A DNA stretch of 64,000 nucleotides, taken from contig NZ_SCNV01000022.1 of the NCBI RefSeq assembly GCF_005503145.1, forward strand, positions 1-64,000. Reading direction: 5' to 3'. The notes beneath the pieces are model-generated. The model ran no database searches. It was given only the letters and a program-made list of their open reading frames with translations, and was not told the origin of the DNA. Source of the stretch: Burkholderia sp. 4M9327F10. GTDB lineage: Bacteria; Pseudomonadota; Gammaproteobacteria; Burkholderiales; Burkholderiaceae. The first letter of the stretch is position 1; each line of letters begins with the position of its first letter. The translations under genes were made by a program, and so were the position numbers. Positions 33,626 through 40,771 of this stretch are shown piece after piece.

Positions 33626-33652
33626 TTAACGGCATTAACCTCGTTAGCTTTA
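33626..33652 (-). promoter_or_regulatory. sigma-28 (FliA) promoter of the chemoreceptor gene
   Basis: The minus strand reads TAAAGCTA, then 11 nt, then GCCGTTAA, close to the FliA consensus TAAAGTTT-N11-GCCGATAA. It lies 57 bp before ATG 33569, so the chemoreceptor belongs to the late flagellar regulon, and the start at 33569 is confirmed. Confidence 0.82.
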
Positions 33653-34080
33653 GGGTTTTCCTGGTGTTCCACTCAAGTTTTGAGGGCATCTGGTCGTTAT
33701 TATTTGCCCTCGCCAATGCCGTATGCATGGTATTTGTATAGCAATGCTAAGTAATTGACCTGAGGCCAATCTGATCAGATGCACGGCTGTCGCCAGGCGC
33801 CGCGACCGCGTTTTCATGGATTCACTAACACGCTTGCGCGTCATCTGCAATCGCACCCTGCATCTGGCGCGACGACCGCCGGGTGCCCGCCTGCCGCCGC
33901 TTAGCGCTCTTTAACGTCGCCCACACCAGTTTCGTTGAAACCGTTCTCAAGATTCCCGTGCATGGGTCGTAAACGAGCTTGTCCGGGGTGTATGCGTCAT
34001 ACATACAGCCCTGTCCATTGGGTAGCCATACCCGCCTCAGCCACCTCGTCACACCTATAAACGCCACAGGAATTTATCCG
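33653..34080. other. 428-bp divergent intergenic region
   Basis: No gene is seen. The region includes the perfect 12-bp palindrome ATCTGATCAGAT (33769-33780) and a shorter inverted repeat GTATG-CGT-CATAC (33990-34002) about 80 bp before the outer-membrane protein start. Either could be a regulator site, but I cannot assign one. Confidence 0.45.
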
Positions 34081-34734
34081 ATGAAACGCTTGGTTGTCGC
34101 TTTGTTTGCAGGCCTGACCGCTCTATATGGACCGCTCGCGATGGCGGACGAAGTGTACGGGCAGGTCGGCACTGAAGGTGTCGGTATTGGCTACGGGCAT
34201 CCGTTCGGCTCGCTTGCCAATGTGCGCGCCGAATTCAACGGCTTCAGTTTCTCGCATAGCTTCAACTCGGGCGGCCTGCACTATGACGGGACGGCGACAC
34301 TCGTGCACGCCGGTCTTTACGGCGACTTCTTCCCCGCGCCGAGCGTGGTGCCGTTTCGCTTCACCGCCGGCCTGCTGATTGGCGGCGACAATGTCGATGC
34401 GGACGCAACCAGCATGTCCGGCACCTACACCATCAACGGCGTGCAGTACTCGACGCTGGGCGAAAGCATCCACGCAAAGGCCACGTTCCCGGCCGTGCGT
34501 CCGTACCTTGGGATCGGCTTTGGCCACTCGCCCCTCGCGACCAAGGGCTTTTCGATGTTCTTCGATGCGGGCGTGGCTTACGGCAAACCGCATGTGGACT
34601 TCGACGTGCCGGCCGACATCGTCGCGGAAGCGGGTCAGGCGAACGTCGATGCCGAGAAGCAGTCTTTGCAGAACACCGCCGACCGCTTGCGTTTTTATCC
34701 GATTGTGAAGATTGGCGTCACTTATCGGTTTTAA
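34081..34734 (+). CDS. small outer-membrane beta-barrel-like protein
   Basis: The 217-residue protein has a signal peptide (MKRLVVALFAGLTALYGPLAMA, about 22 residues; cleavage before DEVYGQ). The mature part alternates polar and aromatic residues, ends in a terminal aromatic strand (KIGVTYRF, C-terminal Phe) and has repeated glycine-rich turns, all typical of an 8- to 10-strand outer-membrane barrel. I recognise no specific family. It is followed by two terminator hairpins and is transcribed alone. Confidence 0.75.
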   Translation: MKRLVVALFAGLTALYGPLAMADEVYGQVGTEGVGIGYGHPFGSLANVRAEFNGFSFSHSFNSGGLHYDGTATLVHAGLYGDFFPAPSVVPFRFTAGLLIGGDNVDADATSMSGTYTINGVQYSTLGESIHAKATFPAVRPYLGIGFGHSPLATKGFSMFFDAGVAYGKPHVDFDVPADIVAEAGQANVDAEKQSLQNTADRLRFYPIVKIGVTYRF

Positions 34735-34760
34735 ACCCACGGTTTTAACGGCACAGTTTT

Positions 34761-34790
34761 AACCGCGCGGTTCTGACTGCGCGGTTTTAA
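34761..34790 (+). terminator. terminator-like hairpin after the outer-membrane protein gene
   Basis: AACCGCGC at 34761-34768 pairs with GCGCGGTT at 34779-34786 and is followed by TTAA. The short T-run makes it a weak terminator. Confidence 0.55.
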
Positions 34791-34797
34791 GGGGGCG

Positions 34798-34832
34798 GCC
34801 GTCCTGCGCAATGTCACGCGGACGGCATTTTT
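34798..34832 (+). terminator. second intrinsic terminator after the outer-membrane protein gene
   Basis: GCCGTCC at 34798-34804 pairs with GGACGGC at 34820-34826 and is followed by ATTTTT. It separates the outer-membrane protein gene from the J-domain gene. Confidence 0.7.
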
Positions 34833-34877
34833 CGCATGCTACGATGGCTCGCGATGTGACCGATGGTCGAGCGAGCG

Positions 34878-35477
34878 ATGGCAACCCTTTACGACAAGCT
34901 TGGCGTTCAGCCGAACGCCACCGGCGAAGAGATCAAGCGGGCGTACCGAAAGGCCGCGATGCGCTGGCATCCCGACCGCAATGCGGGTGCCGAAGAGGCG
35001 GCGCGCACCGCGTTTCAGGACATCAAGGACGCGTACAACATTCTGTCCGATGCGGCGCAGCGCAAGGTTTACGACGCGGTGTACGCCGAGCAGATGCGCT
35101 CATGGGAAGCCCGCCGCCAGCGCATGGAGCGGGAACGGGCCGAGCGCGAAGAAGCGGCGCGCGCGGCCGAGCAGGCCGCTTACGCCAAGATGGTGGCACT
35201 CGCGATGCGCTTTGCGGACGAAGGCTATAACCGCGACGTGGTGTTCGGTGCGCTGCTCGGGCAGCAATGCGAAGCCAGCCTCGCGGGACGCATCGCGGAC
35301 AGCGCGCTGGCGCTGCACGCCTCCCGCCAGCAGCAAAGCGTGCCTGCGGAACCGGTCGTCGACGAACCCGTGCCGCCCAGTGAACCTGCTGCGGCGCGCA
35401 AGGATCATGAGCCGGCCACGCACGGCAGCACGCTTGGCGGGCTGTGGTATCAATTCCTGAACGGTCTGCGATTCTGA
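34878..35477 (+). CDS. J-domain (DnaJ-like) co-chaperone
   Basis: From ATG 34878 the protein has about 199 residues (ATG 34863 is an alternative). The N-terminal 65 residues are a J-domain with the HPD motif at 31-33 (RWHPDRN), which stimulates the ATPase of a DnaK-type Hsp70. A charged helix rich in Glu, Arg and Ala follows (about 70-105). The C-terminal half is unlike DnaJ or CbpA: there is no G/F region, zinc-finger or CTD. The client or partner is unknown. Confidence 0.85.
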   Translation: MATLYDKLGVQPNATGEEIKRAYRKAAMRWHPDRNAGAEEAARTAFQDIKDAYNILSDAAQRKVYDAVYAEQMRSWEARRQRMERERAEREEAARAAEQAAYAKMVALAMRFADEGYNRDVVFGALLGQQCEASLAGRIADSALALHASRQQQSVPAEPVVDEPVPPSEPAAARKDHEPATHGSTLGGLWYQFLNGLRF

Positions 35478-35599
35478 GCCCTTCAGGCGATGCTGGCCGT
35501 TGCAAAAAGAGCGTCGCCAATGCGCTTTGATTGCTTATAGTAGAAGTGTGCCGAAGCAGCGCGACTCTGAACGGGCACATTTGACGGGGGAACGGTGCG

Positions 35600-35938
35600 A
35601 TGACAACGGCAACCGGTTCAGCCTACGCGATGCAAACGAGCACGCCCGCATCGCTGCGGGAGCTTGCCAACTATCTCGAACAGGCGCTCGATGCCGGTCA
35701 AGCCGTGGTTGTGATGCGATACGGCGAGAAGCATCGTTCGGTCTACATTGGCGACCCCGCTGACTCGCTGGACACCTTGTCGAGCAGCGAGGCGCTCGCG
35801 GCCCACCTCGCCGACGAGATGCTGGCTTTGACCGCGGTCGGCATGAACCGGATCACCGCTGACGGCCAGATATACCGGTTCACGCGAACGCATCGATATA
35901 TCGAGGACCAGCAGGCTGTGATTTTTGCGCCGGCGTGA
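35600..35938 (+). CDS. small hypothetical protein
   Basis: The 112-residue soluble protein has a helix (LRELANYLEQALDAG) and a beta-rich centre (AVVVMRYGEKHRSVYIGDP), then helix SEALAAHLADEMLALTAVGM and strands ITADGQIYRFTRTHRYI. I recognise no family. GGGGGA at 35587-35591 is a ribosome-binding site. A bidirectional terminator follows. Confidence 0.65.
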   Translation: MTTATGSAYAMQTSTPASLRELANYLEQALDAGQAVVVMRYGEKHRSVYIGDPADSLDTLSSSEALAAHLADEMLALTAVGMNRITADGQIYRFTRTHRYIEDQQAVIFAPA

Positions 35939-35981
35939 ACGGTGCGACGCGACGGTTGCGCCAACCGGCTCCCACAAAATC

Positions 35982-36007
35982 AAAAAGCGAACCGGAGTTC
36001 GCTTTTT
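35982..36007. terminator. bidirectional intrinsic terminator
   Basis: AAAAAGCGAAC at 35982-35992 and GTTCGCTTTTT at 35997-36007 form a perfect 11-bp stem with a 4-nt loop, with T-runs on both strands. It serves the small hypothetical gene on the plus strand and the phasin gene on the minus strand. Confidence 0.92.
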
Positions 36008-36061
36008 GCCATGCTGCACCGCCTGTTCGCCGCTTGCGGCAGCGAACCGGAGCGCTACCTG

Positions 36062-36556
36062 TTACGCGCTCGCCGTGATGGTTGCCACGAATTGCTTGGC
36101 AGCCTTGCTAGCCGATTCGTACGTGGCGTTGGCTGCCGAAAACGCCGAGTTCCATGCTGCTACCGCGCCTTCGCTGCCGGCCGGTGCATTCTTTGCCAGG
36201 CTTTCGATAAAGCCTTGTGCGTCTTTCTGGGCTTTCTGGAACTGCGTGGTGGCCGCGCTCGAAAATTCGGCTTGGGCAGCCGAGAGGATTTCATGCACGT
36301 GACGGCCGTATGCCGCGGCCTTTTCCGATGCCGGCTGCGACAGGCTAGCCGAGAGGGCCAGCAGTTCGCTCGGATCTTTCACCGTGATTGCCTTGCTCAG
36401 GACTTCCTGCGTTTCGGCCAGCGTGGTCTTGCCGACCTGCAGATTCAGGGCAACCAGCTTTTCTACGCTTGCGAACGCCTGGTTCGCAAAGCCGAACAGG
36501 GTTTCCAGGCTGGCTTGCTGTGCGGCGATCAATTGTTGGGGGGTAGGCGTGCTCAT
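36062..36556 (-). CDS. phaP: phasin (PHA granule-associated protein)
   Basis: From ATG 36556 (GGAGCA upstream) the protein has 164 residues, the usual size. It is almost all helix: MSTPTPQQLIAAQQASLETL, quoted only as a landmark, then FGFANQAFASVEKLVALNLQ and the Ala-rich C-terminal coiled region. Phasins coat polyhydroxyalkanoate granules and control their size. The promoter carries a perfect palindrome over the start site, a candidate PhaR operator, which is the expected control. It indicates that the organism stores PHA. Confidence 0.93.
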   Translation of the reverse strand: MSTPTPQQLIAAQQASLETLFGFANQAFASVEKLVALNLQVGKTTLAETQEVLSKAITVKDPSELLALSASLSQPASEKAAAYGRHVHEILSAAQAEFSSAATTQFQKAQKDAQGFIESLAKNAPAGSEGAVAAWNSAFSAANATYESASKAAKQFVATITASA

Positions 36557-36637
36557 CACTGCTCCAAAGGTAAGGCGGCGAGTGCGAGAGGGCTCTAGGT
36601 GACACAAGATCCGCGCGCCGCAACGGCTGAAAGTGGT

Positions 36638-36654
36638 TTGTTGCACTGCAACAA
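36638..36654 (-). promoter_or_regulatory. perfect palindrome at the phasin start site, candidate PhaR operator
   Basis: TTGTTGCACTGCAACAA is a perfect 8+1+8 palindrome with TGCAA-type half-sites. It begins at about +1 of the predicted phasin transcript. PhaR represses phasin genes by binding TGC-rich sites, so this is a likely operator; the protein itself is not in the window. Confidence 0.65.
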
Positions 36655-36660
36655 AAACGG

Positions 36661-36688
36661 ATTGTACGGCGTAATTTCGAAAAGTCAA
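36661..36688 (-). promoter_or_regulatory. sigma-70 promoter of the phasin gene
   Basis: On the minus strand, TTGACT (36688-36683) and TACAAT (36666-36661) are 16 bp apart, close to consensus and just upstream of the palindrome at 36638-36654. Confidence 0.7.
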
Positions 36689-36809
36689 CGGATTTCGCAA
36701 GGGGCGCGGGCAGCGCGCTCCGGCTCGCCCGCGGCCCGGTCTTTGAAGACTGGGCCTGCTCGGTCGTTTCACTCACAGAGATTTTCTCGTGCTTGTGGAG
36801 AGCTATTAA

Positions 36810-37883
36810 ATGAATATCGACTTTCACTACGGCGTGGTCTACGCCGTCGCCCGTGTCGGCGGGTTGTCGCGGGACGAAGCCCAGACGGTGGCGCACGCGT
36901 GCCAGTACGTGGATGACGCCACCACGCCCGGAATCCTGCGCTTCGCCGGTGGCGAGACGTTCGAGCGCTTTGCGACCGCGCACAAGATGATCGACTATTC
37001 CAACACGGAGAACGACAAAAACAGCCTGGTCTGGACGCCCTTCCATTTTCTCCCTGCCGGCCAGGGGGAAACGTTGCAGGAGAAGGCGGTATGCCGCCCG
37101 GACAGCGAGGTTGCGCGAGAGGTGATGCGGCGGGCGATCCGTCAAAGGAGCACGGACAACGCCCTGCACCGGCTGGGCGTGACGCTACATACCTACGTGG
37201 ATACCTGGGCGCATCAAGGATTTGCCGGGATTGAATGCAAGTTCAACCGGGTGTCCCGGCTCGAGGCCGCGGATTGCACGGCGGAGAGCTGGCTGGCGCG
37301 TCTCGCGCATGCGACCGGGCATCTGATCGAGCAGATGGAGTCGGCACTGCTCTCGGAGAGTCTGCCCGTCGGGCACGGTGCCGCCCTGCATTATCCCGAC
37401 CTGCCCTGGATGCAGTGGCGCTATATCGATGGCGCCGGCATGCCTGTCCACCGGCAGAATCTCGGCGAGTTCGTCTGCGCGGCCGAGATGGCTTGCCGGG
37501 CCGTGCAGGCGTTTGTCGCGGGGAGCGAGGCATTTGAGTCGCAGCCCGGGCTGCCGGTCAATGTGAAGCAGGCGTTGAGGGACCTCCTGAGTACAAACAC
37601 AAGTTCCGACGATCAGCAGCGACTGGCGGGAATTTGCGCTGCGGTGAGCGCGGGACGCATCCCCGGTCTCGCGGAGACGATACCTGGCTATGTCGCGAAG
37701 GGACTGGGCTCGTGGAAATACAACGCGACCGGTTTGTTATCGGACGACGACAGCGGCGAGCGCCCACAGTGGAGCGCGGCCTTCGAGCGAAGCGACTACC
37801 GCCGCTTTCATGACGCGGTGAAGGAGCATCGCTTTGTGGTCACGCAGGAAATTCTGCCGGCGCATGGGTTGCGGATCGCCTGA
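36810..37883 (+). CDS. DUF6765-type protein, possible zinc-dependent phospholipase-like fold
   Basis: The 357-residue protein begins MNIDFHYGVVYAVARVGGL, and its next segment AHACQYVDDATTPGILRF matches what I recall of the DUF6765 family. A His/Asp pattern, HTYVDTWAHQGFAG (about 127-140), resembles the metal-binding helices of zinc-dependent phospholipase C/S1-P1 nuclease folds. The enzyme activity is unproven. It is soluble, has no signal peptide, stands alone and has no informative neighbour. Confidence 0.65.
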   Translation: MNIDFHYGVVYAVARVGGLSRDEAQTVAHACQYVDDATTPGILRFAGGETFERFATAHKMIDYSNTENDKNSLVWTPFHFLPAGQGETLQEKAVCRPDSEVAREVMRRAIRQRSTDNALHRLGVTLHTYVDTWAHQGFAGIECKFNRVSRLEAADCTAESWLARLAHATGHLIEQMESALLSESLPVGHGAALHYPDLPWMQWRYIDGAGMPVHRQNLGEFVCAAEMACRAVQAFVAGSEAFESQPGLPVNVKQALRDLLSTNTSSDDQQRLAGICAAVSAGRIPGLAETIPGYVAKGLGSWKYNATGLLSDDDSGERPQWSAAFERSDYRRFHDAVKEHRFVVTQEILPAHGLRIA

Positions 37884-38016
37884 AACAGGCGTGAAATGCG
37901 CAGGCGGCAGGGCCGCGGCCACGCGTGAGCGGGACACGACCGTAGCCGTCACCGGTCGCCCGTGGCATAGTGCGGCCCATTCATGAGCGATTGCGTAGAG
38001 GAGTAAAGCGAAGCAG

Positions 38017-38499
38017 ATGACCAGCCCCCTCGATTCTTACCAGCAGGACCAGGTCGTCCTGTTGGACGACGTGCCCAGCCCGGCCGCCGATGCTCCCGAA
38101 CCGTTCGTGGTGGCGAATGAACGGCGCGTGGTGATTGTCTATCGGATCGCCGAGGCCGATTTTGAACGCTTCGGCCCGTTCGACGAAGACGATGATCCGT
38201 TTTGCGCGGTCGAGTTTTCAGCGGCGGCGTTTCATCAGTTCGGGCCACCCGGCGATGAGGGCCTGCACGCGCATCCGCTAGCGCCGCAGGGTTTGCGGAG
38301 CTATTCAGCGCATGAGATCGTGAACTCGTCCCTGGTGACGGATTCATGGGGAGCGGATTCGGCGCACGACGGCCGGCGTCACTACGTCCTGACGTTTCAG
38401 GACAGCACGTATGAATGCGTGGCGGCCGATTGCACCGTTGTTGGCATCTACGGGAACGGCGATATTGCCAGCCGCGAGGCGTTCTCGCTGTGTAAGTAA
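38017..38499 (+). CDS. hypothetical protein
   Basis: The 160-residue soluble protein is acidic at the N-terminus. The centre is beta-rich (NERRVVIVYRIAEADF, RRHYVLTFQDSTYECVA). I recognise no family and see no signal or membrane segment. GAGGAG at 37997-38002 precedes ATG 38017. A hairpin terminator follows. Confidence 0.65.
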   Translation: MTSPLDSYQQDQVVLLDDVPSPAADAPEPFVVANERRVVIVYRIAEADFERFGPFDEDDDPFCAVEFSAAAFHQFGPPGDEGLHAHPLAPQGLRSYSAHEIVNSSLVTDSWGADSAHDGRRHYVLTFQDSTYECVAADCTVVGIYGNGDIASREAFSLCK

Positions 38500-38512
38500 G
38501 TCAGGGCAGGTC

Positions 38513-38544
38513 CACGGGCAGGCGGCCACAGCGTGCCCGTGTTT
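38513..38544 (+). terminator. probable terminator after the 160-residue hypothetical gene
   Basis: CACGGGCA at 38513-38520 and TGCCCGTG at 38534-38541 form an 8-bp stem with a 13-nt loop, followed by TTT. Confidence 0.6.
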
Positions 38545-38920
38545 CCACGCGACGGTCTATCTGTTCAGATCAAAAACGCATTTTGCCTTGCAGCCACGCC
38601 AATTGAATAGATATGGAGTGCGAAGGATTTGATCGAATCAGATCGCAGACCATGCCGGCGCATATTTTTGAAAATTTCTTGAATTGCGAATCTCAGGATG
38701 GTATGCGTCGCGCGGATGATCCGCTTTTCACGCGACGGCGTGCAGGACAAATCCGCTGCGGCGACTGGCTGCATTCGGTGCGAAGAATGCCGTAAGCAAA
38801 GAAAGCCTTTTGATCCAGCGGTGCATTTGAATGTTTGAATTTTGCTGGCTTTAGAAATCGGGCTGCGATATTTATAGGGGAGCAGTGAGTCTGTCTCACC
38901 TCATCAATTCGTAGAATCCC
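38545..38920. other. AT-richer gene-free region before the exopolysaccharide locus
   Basis: This stretch is noticeably AT-richer than its surroundings and has no credible reading frame. A GATATTTATAGG segment near 38868-38879 could serve as a -10 region for the transposase-like gene. The composition change fits an insertion scar or xenogeneic-silencer binding, but neither is shown. Confidence 0.45.
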
Positions 38921-39199
38921 GTGATTGAAATACCTTTGTCCGATGACGACTGGATGCACGTCGAGCATCTATTTCACGAGTCCCCATCGCCGCGAGGAAG
39001 GCCACGTCGCGCGGCGCGTGAGATCCTGAACGCGATTCTCTGGATTCATCAAACGGGAGAAAAGTGGCACCGGCTCCCAGCAAATTTTCCGCCGCAACAG
39101 ACTTGCTACGCAAAATATATTGTGTGGCGCCGCTCGGGCGAATTGCAGCGCGCCATCGAGCTTCTCGCTGCGCGCCAGTGCGGCGACGTTGGAGTGTGA
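38921..39199 (+). CDS. orphan IS5-type transposase N-terminal (DUF4096-like) HTH domain
   Basis: The 92-residue protein (GTG start) matches the N-terminal domain of IS5-group transposases: LSDDDWMHVEHLF, RGRPRRAAREILNAILWIHQ, TGEKWHRLPANFPPQQTCY and the final YIVWRRSGELQRAIELL. A full transposase has about 260 residues with a DDE catalytic domain; that part is missing here, and no downstream remnant or terminal inverted repeat is visible. It is either an IS remnant or a DNA-binding domain kept for regulation. It lies directly upstream of the exopolysaccharide genes. Confidence 0.75.
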   Translation: MIEIPLSDDDWMHVEHLFHESPSPRGRPRRAAREILNAILWIHQTGEKWHRLPANFPPQQTCYAKYIVWRRSGELQRAIELLAARQCGDVGV

Positions 39200-39270
39200 A
39201 GAGGCATTCGCCACACGCGACCTGACAAGCCCTGGAGGCTTGGCGTCTCGCATGTATTCGCTCCGCTTGG

Positions 39271-39299
39271 GCGTAACGCCGTAACGTGGGCGCCGTTAC
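39271..39299 (+). promoter_or_regulatory. candidate enhancer (UAS) of the EAL-gene sigma-54 promoter
   Basis: Two CGTAAC half-sites (39272-39277 and 39280-39285) and an inverted CGTTAC (39294-39299) cluster about 165 bp upstream of the predicted start site. They are the same half-sites that make up the GTTACGTAAC palindromes upstream of yjbH and manC. Confidence 0.6.
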
Positions 39300-39429
39300 A
39301 CCATGGCTAAAACAGCGTTTGAATGCTCACTCCGGGCACTCGAAGCTTAGTCGCGCTTTCTGACTAAGATATTGTTTCGAAACGCTTTTGCTAGGAATTT
39401 TCCGTCCTTTGAGGCGCCTTGGCCTGGCG

Positions 39430-39446
39430 TTGGCACGCAATGTGCA
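39430..39446 (+). promoter_or_regulatory. sigma-54 promoter of the degenerate EAL gene
   Basis: TTGGCACGCAATGTGCA has the invariant GG (39432-39433) and GC (39444-39445) exactly 10 bp apart, and the TGGCACG -24 core. The predicted start is about 28 bp before ATG 39485. Confidence 0.82.
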
Positions 39447-39484
39447 ATCAGTCGTCCGGTTAGCGTTCTGAGAGAAACGGCGAT

Positions 39485-40342
39485 ATGCACCTTGTTCAAA
39501 CTAATGACCAGTCGGCGCGTCAGCGCCCTACCGTCTATGCAGCCAATGTCATGGATAAGCAGAAGAGTCGAATGTCCGATGAGCGCATAGGGGAGGGTCT
39601 GGCCAATCGGATCTCGCAAGGGTTGCGCGCCGGCGAGTTTCACTTGATGTTTCAAGGCGCCTATCAGGTTCGCACCGGACGGTTGTCGCGGGCTGAAGCG
39701 CAAGTGCGCTGGATGCATCCGCAGTATGGGCTGTTACTACCAGGTGTTTTCATGTCGCAGCTCGAGCAGTCGGACGTTGCGTATCAAATGAGCTGCTTCA
39801 TGGTTGAGCGTGCTTGCCACGAACTGAGTGTTTGCCTTGGGCAGGCACGGGAGCCGTGTCCGGTTTCGATCAGCGTCCTTCCTTCTGTGGCGATGTCTGA
39901 GGGTTTCGTGCAGCACATCCGGGAGACCGCGCGGTCTTACGGCGTTGCACCGAATCTGCTTGAGATCGAGCTGCCCGAAAGCGAAGATGCGGCACGTGTT
40001 CTTTCGGTTCGGGTGCTCACTCAGGATCTCAGGGATTTGGGCGTGGGAATCTCGTATGGCGAGTTTGGCGCGGGATGGGCTCCGTTTGCGAGCCTGGGCG
40101 CACTCGATATCGATACGGTGAAACTGGCGCGGGACTTGATGGCGACCGTGCCAGGCGACTCGCGTTCGTGCAAGGTCGTCGAGAGTCTGCTTGCGTTGTT
40201 TGAGACGCTGGATGTGAGAGTGGTGGTAAGCGGGGTTGAGACGAAGGAGCAGGCGGCGTGGCTGGGCCAGTGGGACGGGGTGCTGGCGCAGGGAGGATTC
40301 TATTCGCGGGCGGTGCGGCAACTGGCGGGAATGCCTGGATGA
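39485..40342 (+). CDS. degenerate EAL-domain protein, probably non-catalytic
   Basis: The 285-residue protein is a stand-alone EAL domain (about 38-280) related to c-di-GMP phosphodiesterases. Most metal and catalytic positions have changed: EAL is EAQ (71-73), QPI is FQGAY, the DDFG loop is GEFG, and the final EGVE is SGVE. Landmarks such as VRW, LEIELPESE, VKLARD and QGGFYS remain, so the fold is probably kept. It likely binds c-di-GMP or a protein partner without cleaving the nucleotide. It has its own sigma-54 promoter and precedes yjbH, suggesting a c-di-GMP-linked regulatory role in polysaccharide production. Confidence 0.85.
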   Translation: MHLVQTNDQSARQRPTVYAANVMDKQKSRMSDERIGEGLANRISQGLRAGEFHLMFQGAYQVRTGRLSRAEAQVRWMHPQYGLLLPGVFMSQLEQSDVAYQMSCFMVERACHELSVCLGQAREPCPVSISVLPSVAMSEGFVQHIRETARSYGVAPNLLEIELPESEDAARVLSVRVLTQDLRDLGVGISYGEFGAGWAPFASLGALDIDTVKLARDLMATVPGDSRSCKVVESLLALFETLDVRVVVSGVETKEQAAWLGQWDGVLAQGGFYSRAVRQLAGMPG

Positions 40343-40410
40343 CACGTGCCCCTGGAAATGCATCGGCAAGCGGGCCACGTGCTACGTAGAGTGTCGTCGA
40401 AGTATTTGTC

Positions 40411-40434
40411 TGTTACGCACGGCGTTACGTAACG
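40411..40434 (+). promoter_or_regulatory. candidate enhancer (UAS) of the yjbH sigma-54 promoter
   Basis: CGTTACGTAACG at 40423-40434 is a perfect 12-bp palindrome. A further half-site, TGTTACG, lies at 40411-40417. The pair is about 145 bp upstream of the predicted sigma-54 start site. Confidence 0.7.
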
Positions 40435-40547
40435 GGACAGCCCAATGTTTGCTTGAGCGGGCCTGGATCGACCAGCCGGGTGGCCGTACGCGCCGTTTTC
40501 ATGGGGCTTTTAAAGCGCTGAGCGTGCTTTGAGCGGAGGTGTGTTGG

Positions 40548-40564
40548 TTGGCACACTTACTGCT
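40548..40564 (+). promoter_or_regulatory. sigma-54 promoter of yjbH
   Basis: TTGGCACACTTACTGCT has GG (40550-40551) and GC (40562-40563) 10 bp apart and the TGGCAC core. It would leave a leader of about 200 nt before ATG 40772. Apart from these elements the 429-bp gap 40343-40771 shows no gene. Confidence 0.82.
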
Positions 40565-40771
40565 TTGAAAAATGGCGCACCGCACAATCTGTTTAAAAAG
40601 GACAACTAACGAAGAAACTCTCCAATCGACCAGGCCGCTCCGGGGAAGAATGGCGGCGTGGTGGGTCATTGCGCTTCGCGTGCTCAAGCGGGGATGTTTG
40701 CGGCTTCGCGAAGGTCAATAAAAGAAGCTTGTTTTACGGCAACGCGCCACAGCGCGCTCAAGATTAAACAA

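Noticed and set aside
38921..39199. Complete IS5-family insertion sequence
   Set aside because: Only the N-terminal domain is present; no DDE domain, terminal inverted repeats or target duplication could be found.
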